This document shows, piece after piece, positions 34,999 to 44,394 of a DNA stretch of 64,000 bases (positions are counted from its first letter, which is position 1; every line of letters starts with the position of its first letter). Source of the DNA: VBAS01 sp963773465 (GTDB taxonomy: Bacteria > Bacteroidota > Bacteroidia > Chitinophagales > Chitinophagaceae); the NCBI GenBank assembly GCA_963773465.1, contig CAVZBF010000004.1, forward strand, positions 1,488,001-1,552,000, written 5' to 3'. The notes below the pieces were generated by a model. That model was given only the letters and a program-made list of their open reading frames with translations. It did not search any database and was not told the DNA's origin. A program made the position numbers and the translations under genes.

Positions 34999-36012
34999 TT
35001 ATTTTGCCTGGTAGTACTGCCCCGCCGGTATCCGGAAAACCCGGGCCTTTTGAAAGGCTACAAAACCTTTGTATTCGTCAGCATGAGTTTTTGTCCAGCT
35101 ATCGTATGCAGTTAAATTTTCAACCGTGCCAAAAAGCCATTGATTGTATGCGTCAAACATTCCTTCTCTTAATAATTGCTGGTGATAATCAAAAAGACGA
35201 TGCGGATATTTTGCTGCATTTGCTTCGTACCAATCAAGTATGAACCTTGTTCTTATCATAGTAAGCGTTGCAGTGGTCACACCTCTTGAAACTAATGAAG
35301 ATTGCTTATTCATTGCTTCTAAAAAAGCTTTTGCAAAAGCGCTTTTATTATTTTCTTCGCCCTTCAGCAGGTTCGCTTCTCTAAAAAGCTTTTCCTTATA
35401 TCCTTTAAATAAAAGTTCTTTCATAGCGGCACCACGCTGGCTCAGGCTTTCCATGTTCACAAAAATTTCACCATAGATAAGACTCCACACTTTGTCTTTT
35501 GTATAAAAATAATAGAGTGCTGCATTGTAATAGTTGCCGCTGAATGCCGGATCAATCTCAATACCTTTTTCCCAGAGATCAATAGCACTGTAATCTTTTT
35601 TTTGCCAAAGCAATTCGCCATACTCACTGTATATCGGTCCGCTTTTTGGAAATTTTTTCAAACCGGCTTTATAAACTTTCTCACATTCTTTCGGGTCTTC
35701 CAGTGCTTTATAAACGTTGCCGGCTAATTGGAATGTCATCACATCTGCATCATCACGATTAATAATTGCTTTTACACCTTCCACTGCTTTTTCAAAATCT
35801 CTTTTGAAATAATAGCACTGGATCATGTCTTTATTATATTCAAGATTATTTTTATCCGTTTGCAATAAACGATTCAATACGAGGATCGCATTATCCCAGT
35901 CGGCCTCCGCCATAAATACACGGGCAGTTTGGTGCAAAGTTTTCGGATCATCCTGTGCAGTAACTGCAAATGAGAAAGCAAAAAACGAAAAGAGAAAAAT
36001 TAGTTTTTTCAT
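34999..36012 (-). CDS. Exported TPR-repeat protein
   Basis: A protein of 337 residues with signal peptide (MKKLIFLFSFFAFSFAVTAQ). Repeated helical pairs follow: ARVFMAEADWDNAILVLNRL, NKDMIQCYYFKRDFEKAVEG, and further TPR-like units to about residue 200. The C-terminal third is a conserved Bacteroidota extension (LLREGMFDAYNQWLFGTVEN). TPR proteins mediate protein-protein contacts in the periplasm or outer membrane; the partner is unknown. An alternative ATG at 36027 would add five residues before the signal peptide. It lies upstream of the acyl-CoA ligase and downstream of DUF1015. Confidence 0.85.
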   Translation of the reverse strand: MKKLIFLFSFFAFSFAVTAQDDPKTLHQTARVFMAEADWDNAILVLNRLLQTDKNNLEYNKDMIQCYYFKRDFEKAVEGVKAIINRDDADVMTFQLAGNVYKALEDPKECEKVYKAGLKKFPKSGPIYSEYGELLWQKKDYSAIDLWEKGIEIDPAFSGNYYNAALYYFYTKDKVWSLIYGEIFVNMESLSQRGAAMKELLFKGYKEKLFREANLLKGEENNKSAFAKAFLEAMNKQSSLVSRGVTTATLTMIRTRFILDWYEANAAKYPHRLFDYHQQLLREGMFDAYNQWLFGTVENLTAYDSWTKTHADEYKGFVAFQKARVFRIPAGQYYQAK

Positions 36013-36096
36013 TTGAATATTATTCATAATACAAAGTAAAATAAAAGAGGCATGGCGGAGAAGCCTCGGGTTAAAAGATTATAATATATTTCACAG

Positions 36097-37317
36097 CTAA
36101 ATCAAATGCGTCAATAAACCATCACGCAGTTTTGGTTCAAACCAGGTACTTTTCGGCGGCATCACTTTTCCACTGTCGGCAATTGCAAATAGTTGTTCGA
36201 TAGTAACAGGATATAAGCTAAATGCTGCTGCCATTTCCCCGCTTTTTACTCTTTTTTCCAATTCTTCCAACCCTCTTATTCCCCCAACAAAATCCACCCG
36301 GTTATCCGTTCTCGGATCATCGATATCAAGTATTTTATCAAGAACATTTTTTTGTAAAATAGATACATCCAAAATACCGATCGGGTCCTTGCGATATGTT
36401 CCTTCCCTTGCCGTTAAAATATACCACTCATCTTCAAGATACATACCAAACTCATGGAGCACGGCAGGTTTTACCGGTTCAGGGCTGTAAGTGATCATGA
36501 AATCTTCCTGCAGGGCACCGATAAACTCCTCTGTTGTTAAATCGTTCAGGTCCTTTACTACACGGTTGTAATCAAGTATTGCCAACTGGCTTTCAGGGAA
36601 AATCGTTGTAAGAAAAAATTTTGCAGCATCACTGTCCGGCAACTGCTTGCTGATCTTAGCCGCAGAGGCTGCACGATGATGACCATCGGCGATATAAGTA
36701 TTGGGGACTTTTGTTGCAAATAAATTGGTGATAGAATTGATGACGTCATCGCGATTGATCACCCATACTGTATGTTTGATCCCATCACTTGCAGTGAAAT
36801 CATATTCAGGAGTATTTTTTGCTTTCCACCCGTTAATGAGAGCATTTATTTCCATCACATCACGATAGGCCATAAAAACATTTCCTGTTTGTGCATGGAT
36901 CGTCCGCATATGATCGATGCGGTCTTTTTCTTTTTCCGGTCTTGTTAATTCATGTTTTTTTATAACATCTTTAAAATAATCTTCTATTGAGGAAACACAA
37001 ACCAGGCCTGTCTGGCTTTTACCATTCATTACTAATTGATAAATATAATAACAGGGTTTTTCCTCCGGGAAAAGAGTACCGTTTTGAATAAATAATTCAA
37101 GATTAGCTTTCGCCTTATCATACACTTGCTGGCTGTGCGTATCAATGCCGTCTGGCAGATCGATTTCTGATTTTGTGATACGAAGAAATGAATAGTTATT
37201 CCCGGCTGCTTCTTTTTTTGCTTCCTCAGAGTTGAGGACATCATAGGGTCTGGAAGCTACTTTTTCTGCTAATTCTTTCCTGGGTTTTAGGGCCTTGAAG
37301 GGTTTAATGATTGCCAT
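36097..37317 (-). CDS. DUF1015 family protein
   Basis: A 406-residue member of the DUF1015 family, whose biochemical role is unknown. Characteristic parts are IIKPFKALKPRKELAEKVAS at the N terminus, ASRPYDVLNSEE, the invariant YIADGHHRAAS motif near 210-220 that suggests a catalytic or nucleotide-binding site, and FVGGIRGLEELEKRV. It follows serC in the same direction after 121 bases. In many Bacteroidota DUF1015 genes sit next to serC and serA, so a link to serine metabolism is plausible. Confidence 0.9.
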   Translation of the reverse strand: MAIIKPFKALKPRKELAEKVASRPYDVLNSEEAKKEAAGNNYSFLRITKSEIDLPDGIDTHSQQVYDKAKANLELFIQNGTLFPEEKPCYYIYQLVMNGKSQTGLVCVSSIEDYFKDVIKKHELTRPEKEKDRIDHMRTIHAQTGNVFMAYRDVMEINALINGWKAKNTPEYDFTASDGIKHTVWVINRDDVINSITNLFATKVPNTYIADGHHRAASAAKISKQLPDSDAAKFFLTTIFPESQLAILDYNRVVKDLNDLTTEEFIGALQEDFMITYSPEPVKPAVLHEFGMYLEDEWYILTAREGTYRKDPIGILDVSILQKNVLDKILDIDDPRTDNRVDFVGGIRGLEELEKRVKSGEMAAAFSLYPVTIEQLFAIADSGKVMPPKSTWFEPKLRDGLLTHLI

Positions 37318-37341
37318 TTATGGATTGATTATTTATTATTT

Positions 37342-37409
37342 ATTATTAATTATTGATTATTAGGAAAACGTTACTTCATTACAATAATTAATAATCAATA
37401 ATTAATAAT
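37342..37409. repeat. Perfect AT-only long inverted repeat
   Basis: Arms of 21 bases (37342-37362 and 37389-37409), perfectly complementary, nearly all A/T, separated by 26 bases. It lies in the gap between serC and DUF1015 and may form a cruciform or an RNA hairpin after serC. Confidence 0.75.
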
Positions 37410-37438
37410 TTCTTTGTACGGAACTACCGTGATTGAAT

Positions 37439-38527
37439 TTATCCTCTTTTTCTTGCAAAATCTTTCATAAGATCCGTTATTGCCACCACACTTTCATGTT
37501 GCAAAGCATTATACATAGATACTCTGAAACCTCCTACGCTTCTATGTCCTTTTACACCAACCATTCCTTCTTGTTTGCACAGGTCAAGGAATTCTTTTTC
37601 CAATGTGGGGTCGTTCATTACAAACACTGCATTCATATAGCTGCGGTCTTCTCTTGCAACAACGCCTTTAAAAATGGGCAGGCTATCAAGTGTATTGTAA
37701 AACAATTCAGCCTTTGAATTATTTATTTTTTCAATGGCTGCCACACCTCCCAGGTTTTTTAACCAGCGCAACGTGAGCACTACCACATGCACAGCAAATA
37801 CCGGCGGTGTATTCATCATGCTTCCTTCTTTAATGTGACCGCGATAATCAAGTATCGAAGGAATCGGCTTTGTTATTTTACCCAGTACATTCTTATTTAC
37901 TACAACAAGATTTACACCGGCTGCACCCATATTTTTTTGTGCTCCTGCATAGATAATATCAAACCTGTTAAATTCCAGGTTGCGACTCAATATATCACTG
38001 CTCATATCAGCCACCAATGGCACACCGCAGTTGTAAGGAATATTTTTCCATTGCGTACCTGCAATAGTTTCATTCGATGTAATATGCAGGTAAGCTGCTG
38101 TTGGGCTTACAGACAATTCTTTTGGGATCGTAGTATAGTTAGTTTCTTTTGCGGAGCCTGCAATTTCAACATGCCCAAACAACTTGGCTTCTTTAATTGC
38201 TTTTGATGCCCACGTGCCTGTATCTGTGTAAGCAGACAGTTCATTTTCATTTAGCAAATTCATCGGTACTTGCATGAACTGCGTAGTAGCACCACCATGA
38301 AGGAAAAGCACTTCATGATCATCATCCAGGCTCATCAACTCTTTTACGAGTGCCCTTGCTTCATCCATTACCGGTTGAAATAAAGCGGTGCGGTGACCGA
38401 TCTCAAGAATAGATAGTCCTGAATTATTAAAATCAATAATAGCGCGGCTCGCTTCTTCAAAAACTTCTTTAGGTAAAACAGAGGGACCTGCACCGAAATT
38501 ATGGATCATTGATGTTGTTGTATTCAC
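37439..38527 (-). CDS. serC: Phosphoserine aminotransferase
   Basis: A complete 362-residue PLP enzyme of class V that converts 3-phosphohydroxypyruvate to phosphoserine (and serves pyridoxine synthesis). Signatures: IHNFGAGPSVLPKEVFEEA, the substrate loop FLHGGATTQFMQVPMNLL, VADMSSDILSR, and the PLP Lys in YAGAQKNMGAAGVNLVVV (about 195). The C terminus has GVKGHRSVGGFRVSMYNALQ. Cytoplasmic. The gene for the preceding step, serA, is not beside it. Confidence 0.95.
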   Translation of the reverse strand: MNTTTSMIHNFGAGPSVLPKEVFEEASRAIIDFNNSGLSILEIGHRTALFQPVMDEARALVKELMSLDDDHEVLFLHGGATTQFMQVPMNLLNENELSAYTDTGTWASKAIKEAKLFGHVEIAGSAKETNYTTIPKELSVSPTAAYLHITSNETIAGTQWKNIPYNCGVPLVADMSSDILSRNLEFNRFDIIYAGAQKNMGAAGVNLVVVNKNVLGKITKPIPSILDYRGHIKEGSMMNTPPVFAVHVVVLTLRWLKNLGGVAAIEKINNSKAELFYNTLDSLPIFKGVVAREDRSYMNAVFVMNDPTLEKEFLDLCKQEGMVGVKGHRSVGGFRVSMYNALQHESVVAITDLMKDFARKRG

Positions 38528-38583
38528 GGGTTTAAAAATTGAAGATGCAAAGAAACAAAATTGCGGCGGGATGCCCCAAAGAA

Positions 38584-38611
38584 AAACCGGGTTGTTTTGG
38601 CAACCCGGTTT
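38584..38611 (-). terminator. Rho-independent terminator of the metallophosphoesterase gene
   Basis: AAACCGGGTTG (38584-38594) and CAACCCGGTTT (38601-38611), perfect 11-bp stem, loop TTTTGG, followed on the minus strand by a run of T (TTTTTC). It lies just after the stop of the gene at 38630. Confidence 0.85.
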
Positions 38612-38629
38612 AGCTGATCTTATAAGATT

Positions 38630-41600
38630 CTAATCCATTACTACTATTTTTTGAATTACAGCTTTTGGCTTTCCCTTTAATCTGACAAAATAAACCCCGG
38701 CTTGCAGGTTGTCGGTTCTCATACTTATAGCCTGGTTCACTTTAAAATTCCGTAACACCGTTCCATTAATATCTATCAGCGATATTTCGACGGGTTTGTC
38801 ATAACCGGTTTTCACCAATACAGGCTGACCCCGGTGAACTAATGTAGGAATTACCCTGAATGCCTCATTTGACTTTGCTTCAGGAGAGGTTTCCGTCAAA
38901 CTATTCTTTGCTCCCCCGGTTACAGTAATATTGAATACATCGGTGATGCAATTAAGGTTATCAGTTACGGTATAAGTTGTATTAGTAGTTGGCGCAACAG
39001 TAATCGACCTTGTTGTTTCAGAAGTGTTCCAGCTATAGTTGCCGAGCCAACTTGCATTGAGCTGCGTAGGTGTGCCGGAAGGAATAGTAAGATTGGTCGT
39101 TTTGTTTATATCTTTCATTAGGGTGAACTGGTCACGGATCACTCCATCTGCGCATACCCATTTTGCATCAAGCCGATTTTGTTCTACTTCAAAAAAGAAT
39201 GCACCGCCATTGCTCACATCGGAATAATACATTGCATTATGCGGATAACCCGAAGATGTTCCGTCTAACTGCCCCGCAGAACCAGCTACTACAAAAACGA
39301 TCCCGTTGCGGACATCAGTTGGATTCTTAATATAAATACATGAATTGGCTGTTCCATTATATTTTGCACTTGATGTACTTAACGCATGCGCTGCTGGGTT
39401 AAATGTGCTTTCGACATCGTAATGACCATTTAACAAGAAACTTCTTTCATAGCCATGACTATGGCCATTCAATACAAGGTCAACTTTATACCGTTCAAAA
39501 ATTCTTACCACGCGTTGTCTCATATTTATCAGCTCGGTTTCGGTATCGCTGTTATGCGAGGTTTTTGTATAAGGAGGATGATGGAAATAAATAACGGTCC
39601 ATGGTTGTGTGTTGGCTGCAAGGTCCTGTTTTAACCATGTCATTTGCGGACCAAGCGTATCATACAATCTTGTGTTACCGGTTTCCCAGCCATAAGAATC
39701 TAAAGAAACAAAATGGATATTGCCATAGTTGTAAGAGTAAAAAGCTTCAGTGTTAGAGGCCACACCACCCGCCTGTCCATTTGATGGCAATGAGAAAATA
39801 TTGTAGTAAGCAATATTGTGATCGGCTTGCCTTGCAGAACTATTAGCATAATCATGGTTACCGGGTGATGGCCACAACACATGATTTTTTGTCAAATTAC
39901 CCTGATAAATATTGAAGAAATTGGTTTGGTATTCATTGTCTAATCCATTTTCATACGCATTATCACCCAATAATAACCATGCGTTGGTATAATTACTACC
40001 ATTGAAATTCAGGTACGCATTTCTGACATTCACCTGGTTTGCAGAATTATCACCCATGTCACCCATTGCCAATACTCTTATCTTTTCCGTGCTGCCAACT
40101 GCCGGCATTGTTTTAAAATAATTATTTGCATCCCCTTGCAAAGTCTGTGTTGCAGAGCCAATACTATAATAATAAAGTGTGTTGGTATTAAGACCTGATA
40201 GTGTAACCATATGTTCTGTGACATTTGTATTATCAGTAAATGATTCTGTAAGATTACCGGGTGAAGTGCCATAGCTTACTTTGCTATTTGTGGCAATGTC
40301 GGTTTTCCATCTTATGACAATGCTGTTTTGCAAAGCCATATTCATATAAGGTCCGCGGGTTAATGTAATACCATCATTTCCGATCAATTCAAGATCAAAG
40401 CTAATATCAGTACTTGTTACTGAATTCTGGTGAATTTCTACGGCGATCACATTATTGCCGCTTACAAAAACGGAAGGACTAAAATTAAAGGTTTGCGCCG
40501 TAGCGCCATCATCACTTGCAAGTGTGCCCAATGTATTGTAAGCTGCACCCGCGGCTAAATTATTTCTGTAAACTTCAGTTCCATTTACATAGATCGCAAC
40601 ACCATCGTCTCTTTTTACACTACCTAAAATGGAAGTGAATGAGGAAGGATTGGTTATTGAAATTGTTTTGCGGAAATAAGTAGTGATATATTTATTGCTG
40701 GCATTTCCCCCGTAGCTTACTACCGTTGCTTCATCTCCATCTCCGTATCCAAGTTGTGCATTACCCGACGCCCATGCAGCATCGTTAAATGATGTTCCTC
40801 TCCATGCGGTACCCTGGTTAGTACCGTTATCAAGGTATTTCCATGATGCTCCATAAGCAACTAAAGTTTGCGGCCCGACCGGTGGAGAAGCCTGTACAGT
40901 AAAGTTCCATGTAGTAGCATCGGCAATACCTGCATAGTTATTATTATTAAGATCAGTGAATGCGCCGGCTGCTATTTCAATATTCACAGCAGCGCTATAA
41001 GTAAAATCAGTTGGATTAATTGTAGCAGTGTTTCCTGATACGGTCACCGTCGCCGATGTTACATCAATTGTTTGAGTAACCACACCGCCTTCTTTTACTA
41101 ATATATTCCCCGCTCCTTTTTGAACATTCTCACTAAAAGTAAGAACGAGGTTGGCGTTGTTGGCAACATTGGTTGAATTATCGGTTGGTGAATAAGCAGT
41201 AACAGTCGGCGGTGTAAGATCAGGAGTAATTATTGAGAAATTCCATGTTGTTGCATCGCTGATGCCTGCATAATTATTATTAAAAAGATCTTTAAATACG
41301 CCGGCTTCAATTTCAACATTCACAGCGGCTCCTAATGTAAAATCAGAAGGATTAATTGTAGCGGTGTTACCGGAAACAGAAACTGATGCGGATGTCACAT
41401 CAATTGTTTGTGTAGTTACACCACCTTCTTTAATAAAAATGTTTCCGGTACCTTTTTGGATATTCTCGCTAAAAGTAAGAACCAGGTTTGCGCTGGCGGA
41501 AACATTTGCTGAATTATCAGCGGGTGAATAAATAGTAACTGTTGGCGGCGTAATATCAGGAGGAATTATAGAAAAGTTCCATGTAGTTGCATCGCTGATA

Positions 41601-42457
41601 CCCGCATAATTATTATTAAAAAGATCTTTAAATGCGCCGGCAGCAATTTCAATATTAACAGAAGCTCCCAATGAAAAATCAGCGGGATTAATGGTTGCTG
41701 TATTACCTGAAACAGAAACTGATGCCGATGTAACATCAATGGTTTGTGTTGTTACACCGCCTTCTTTAACTAAAATATTGCCGGTGCCCTTCTGAATATT
41801 CTCGCTAAAAGTAAGAACCAGGTTTGCGCTGGCAGAAATATTAGTTGCATCATCAGCAGGCGAATACGTGCTAACTGTTGGAGGGGTTATATCAGCAGTA
41901 CCGTTTAATTGCAGATCAAAGAAAATGTCAGGGCCATTGTTCGCTGCCTGGTGTATTTCAACTGCAATTACATTGGTGCCGTTGACCAGGCTGCCTGCAC
42001 TCAATGTTGTAGTTTGTACAGCCGTACCATTATCTGTTGCTTCTGATGAAGCTTTGGTATTATAATTAATTGTACCGGTCGGCATATTGCTTCTATAAAC
42101 TTCGGCCCCATTAATATAAACCACGGCGCCATCATCTCTTTTCAAATTCAACGTAAAGCTTGTATATAAAGATGCATTGGCAACGCTGATCGATTTGCGG
42201 AAATAAGTAGTCGTATGTTTTTTGTTGGCATTGTTTCCATAACTCACTGTCGTGGTGATGCCGGCAGTGCCATATCCAAAGGCAGCCGTACCTGTGGCCC
42301 ATGAAGCATCATTAAATGATACGCCACGCCACGCCGTTCCCTGGTTGCTTCCGTTATCAAGATACTTCCATGAAGAGTTGTAACTGATCAGTGTAGTTTG
42401 TGCATTAAGTAAACAAGAAAATAGAAAAGCAGCGAGCAGTAATGTAGAATTTTTCAT
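38630..42457 (-). CDS. Secreted metallophosphoesterase with Ig-like repeats and T9SS sorting domain
   Basis: A 1275-residue secreted protein. Signal peptide 1-19 (FLFSCLLNAQ). A lectin-like module (about 20-190, with TTYFRKSI, KRDDGAVVYINGAEVYR) comes first. Three tandem Ig-like (SbsA/Big_5 type) repeats follow (about 194-297, 303-408, 413-520, with LVLTFSEN and GNTATINP). A second copy of the first module is at 530-690. Then a fibronectin-III-like purple acid phosphatase N-terminal domain (690-785) and a calcineurin-type catalytic domain (790-1080): GDMGD, GDNAYE, GNHD at 866, HHPPY, NGHSHGYER. A T9SS type-A sorting domain is at about 1190-1275 (ending LQAGVYFVRLKGKPKAV). It should be exported across the outer membrane and hydrolyse phosphoesters. 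The repeats are about 330 bases each at DNA level. Confidence 0.9.
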   Translation of the reverse strand: MKNSTLLLAAFLFSCLLNAQTTLISYNSSWKYLDNGSNQGTAWRGVSFNDASWATGTAAFGYGTAGITTTVSYGNNANKKHTTTYFRKSISVANASLYTSFTLNLKRDDGAVVYINGAEVYRSNMPTGTINYNTKASSEATDNGTAVQTTTLSAGSLVNGTNVIAVEIHQAANNGPDIFFDLQLNGTADITPPTVSTYSPADDATNISASANLVLTFSENIQKGTGNILVKEGGVTTQTIDVTSASVSVSGNTATINPADFSLGASVNIEIAAGAFKDLFNNNYAGISDATTWNFSIIPPDITPPTVTIYSPADNSANVSASANLVLTFSENIQKGTGNIFIKEGGVTTQTIDVTSASVSVSGNTATINPSDFTLGAAVNVEIEAGVFKDLFNNNYAGISDATTWNFSIITPDLTPPTVTAYSPTDNSTNVANNANLVLTFSENVQKGAGNILVKEGGVVTQTIDVTSATVTVSGNTATINPTDFTYSAAVNIEIAAGAFTDLNNNNYAGIADATTWNFTVQASPPVGPQTLVAYGASWKYLDNGTNQGTAWRGTSFNDAAWASGNAQLGYGDGDEATVVSYGGNASNKYITTYFRKTISITNPSSFTSILGSVKRDDGVAIYVNGTEVYRNNLAAGAAYNTLGTLASDDGATAQTFNFSPSVFVSGNNVIAVEIHQNSVTSTDISFDLELIGNDGITLTRGPYMNMALQNSIVIRWKTDIATNSKVSYGTSPGNLTESFTDNTNVTEHMVTLSGLNTNTLYYYSIGSATQTLQGDANNYFKTMPAVGSTEKIRVLAMGDMGDNSANQVNVRNAYLNFNGSNYTNAWLLLGDNAYENGLDNEYQTNFFNIYQGNLTKNHVLWPSPGNHDYANSSARQADHNIAYYNIFSLPSNGQAGGVASNTEAFYSYNYGNIHFVSLDSYGWETGNTRLYDTLGPQMTWLKQDLAANTQPWTVIYFHHPPYTKTSHNSDTETELINMRQRVVRIFERYKVDLVLNGHSHGYERSFLLNGHYDVESTFNPAAHALSTSSAKYNGTANSCIYIKNPTDVRNGIVFVVAGSAGQLDGTSSGYPHNAMYYSDVSNGGAFFFEVEQNRLDAKWVCADGVIRDQFTLMKDINKTTNLTIPSGTPTQLNASWLGNYSWNTSETTRSITVAPTTNTTYTVTDNLNCITDVFNITVTGGAKNSLTETSPEAKSNEAFRVIPTLVHRGQPVLVKTGYDKPVEISLIDINGTVLRNFKVNQAISMRTDNLQAGVYFVRLKGKPKAVIQKIVVMD

Positions 42458-42546
42458 AAAGCGTAGGTTTGTGTTAGCTTATAAATGTACAAAAAGAGGG
42501 GCAAGATGGGGGTTTTAGTGGAAAAATCAAATCGTATAATTACTGG

Positions 42547-43512
42547 CTATTCGTGATCTCTTCCTTTTAGAGTCCCTTTTTTCCAGGCATTGTTCAATTC
42601 TTCAAACTCTTTGAGGTCATCGGCAGAAAGTACTTTGTTTGAAAGTGATTTTAGATCCGGTTGACCGGCATTTACCCAGGCAGTGTACCAGAAAGAAGCT
42701 ATTGCATAAATCGATTGACGCATTCTTCTTTCAACCATTCCATTTAATTTTTTATCGAATGCAATAGAAAAAGCAGAGGAATATTGCCGGATAGTTATAC
42801 CGTTCCTGTCTTCAAAGGAAAATTTCTGATCTGCAGGAAAACTTTTACTCAATTCTTTTTCAAAAAGCAAAACCGAATCGGATGCTTTTGCGCTTTCTAA
42901 AACCCGTTGCCATATAAACTCACCCGGGCTTTTTATATAGTCAGCTTTACCAATAAAAAAGTCCCATTCTTTTTCTGCAAGCAATTCTGGTATGCGGCTT
43001 TCCCAAAAACCATGAATGCCTTTTTGATCGGTGAACTGCCCATTATGATTACTGTTTGCATGAAGCGGGACATGTGCATCTGCAATATAATGCCCGATCT
43101 CAGCAGATAGTTTCAATATCTTAGCCTGGCTTTTTTCTTTGAATGCATCTGTAAGTCTATAAAGCATCGTTTGCACCCACCAGGGCACAATACCATATTG
43201 CATCAACGTATCCTCAGAAAATTTTGCTACTGCATCATTCCATCTTCTCGGCAATTCAGTAAATGGATAGCTCCCATAATGATCGATATCGATATAATGT
43301 CTCGGGCCTTCTTCAGTTATTGCATAGCGTCGCATATCAGGATCAACAGCATGTTCGGTAATAAAGTCTATTTGGGATTTATAAAGCTGTATCATTTCAG
43401 GAGGTAATAAAAAAACGGCATAGTAGTTTATTTTTTTATGGCCATAGAAACCCCAGCAAAAACTGTGAACAGAAACAGACAGAAGCAATATAAATAGAAA
43501 ACTCCTTTTCAT
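42547..43512 (-). CDS. S1/P1 nuclease- or zinc phospholipase C-like exported protein
   Basis: An exported protein of about 320 residues. The signal peptide is MKRSFLFILLLSVSVHSFCW; the mature chain starts with W-G-F-Y-G-H-K, as in the S1/P1 nuclease and phospholipase C family, in which the N-terminal Trp binds zinc. Further zinc-ligand candidates are VDPDMRRY, HYIDIDHYG, EIGHYIADAHVPLHANSNHN and GIHGFWESRIP, containing the typical H/D series. It should hydrolyse phosphoester bonds in nucleic acid or lipid. A longer frame from 43578 would add an odd N terminus; the ATG at 43512 is preferred. Confidence 0.85.
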   Translation of the reverse strand: MKRSFLFILLLSVSVHSFCWGFYGHKKINYYAVFLLPPEMIQLYKSQIDFITEHAVDPDMRRYAITEEGPRHYIDIDHYGSYPFTELPRRWNDAVAKFSEDTLMQYGIVPWWVQTMLYRLTDAFKEKSQAKILKLSAEIGHYIADAHVPLHANSNHNGQFTDQKGIHGFWESRIPELLAEKEWDFFIGKADYIKSPGEFIWQRVLESAKASDSVLLFEKELSKSFPADQKFSFEDRNGITIRQYSSAFSIAFDKKLNGMVERRMRQSIYAIASFWYTAWVNAGQPDLKSLSNKVLSADDLKEFEELNNAWKKGTLKGRDHE

Positions 43513-43590
43513 TAGTTTGGTTAAATGGTTAAATTGTTTTCTGATCGCAACATTCCGATAGTAATAGCCATTTGACAATTTAACAATTTA

Positions 43591-44259
43591 TCAATTCAAG
43601 TCTTTCAATTCAATCTTTTTTTCTTCCGTCAGATCAACCACGCCGCCGGTTACAGCATACTTCATCGCCTCGCCTGAAGATATCTTGTCAATCTTTCGAA
43701 CTCTGTCTCTTGGCAAAATATATAGCTGCCCTGCAAAATTGTATGACTGCGGCACATACACCGCTACTTTATCGACACCCATTTCAAATTTTTGCATCTC
43801 TTCATCTGTAAGAAATCCAACGATCCAAACATCTTCAGAAAAAACATTTGCCAGCACAGCTTTATTAAATCTTTTTTTATCACCCGCAAATGCTTCAAAG
43901 AAATCACGTGTGCTGGTATAAATAAATTTGATACCCGGAGTTTTTTCGAGCCAATGATCAAAAAGGTTAAACAAACGGGATTGAATAAAAAACGAACTCA
44001 AATAACCTATAATAATTATAGCAGCAAGAATGATCAGGAAACCCAGCCCATAATTTTTTACATCGTAGCGGATCACATTTCCCTGCGCATCTCTCACCGC
44101 TTCGCGAAATATTGGAACCCAACCATCTACAGTGGATATAACCCAATAAATAGCGTATATGGTAATTGCCAGGGGAGCGATGATCAGCAAGCCCTGTAAA
44201 AAATATTGAATGATTTTTCTCCACCTGAAGGGCTCTCTTGGAAGAATACTTTTAAGCAT
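43591..44259 (-). CDS. DUF502 family membrane protein
   Basis: A 222-residue inner-membrane protein of the DUF502 family. Two hydrophobic helices at about 18-45 and 75-95 (YFLQGLLIIAPLAITIYAIYW; LGFLIILAAIIIIGYLSSFF) flank a short periplasmic part. The conserved cytoplasmic block GIKFIYTSTRDFFEAF and VYVPQSYNFAGQLYILPRDR follows. Function is unknown. It lies upstream of the S1/P1-like gene and is divergent from the tetR efflux operon. Confidence 0.88.
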   Translation of the reverse strand: MLKSILPREPFRWRKIIQYFLQGLLIIAPLAITIYAIYWVISTVDGWVPIFREAVRDAQGNVIRYDVKNYGLGFLIILAAIIIIGYLSSFFIQSRLFNLFDHWLEKTPGIKFIYTSTRDFFEAFAGDKKRFNKAVLANVFSEDVWIVGFLTDEEMQKFEMGVDKVAVYVPQSYNFAGQLYILPRDRVRKIDKISSGEAMKYAVTGGVVDLTEEKKIELKDLN

Positions 44260-44278
44260 AAGAATGGTTTCCCGGCGT

Positions 44279-44286
44279 CAAATTTA
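44279..44286 (-). promoter_or_regulatory. Possible -7 box of the DUF502 gene
   Basis: On the minus strand the sequence is TAAATTTG, an exact TAnnTTTG, 19 bases before the ATG. No -33 element was found at the right distance, so this is tentative. Confidence 0.35.
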
Positions 44287-44324
44287 AGATAAAGAAAACT
44301 GGAGGGATGGTAAAATATCTGGAT

Positions 44325-44361
44325 GGAAACTTTGGCAACGTGAAAAGTTTCCTTAGTTTTG
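44325..44361 (+). promoter_or_regulatory. Efflux operon promoter overlapped by a TetR-type operator
   Basis: The -33 element TTG is at 44332-44334 and the -7 box TAGTTTTG (exact TAnnTTTG) at 44354-44361, spacer 19. A perfect inverted repeat, GGAAACTTT (44325-44333) and AAAGTTTCC (44344-44352) around a 10-base centre, covers the spacer. A regulator bound there would block RNA polymerase. The tetR gene starts 34 bases downstream, so autorepression is the simplest reading. Confidence 0.7.
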
Positions 44362-44394
44362 GCCCCCCCGATAGTTAGCAGGAGGATTGTGAAT

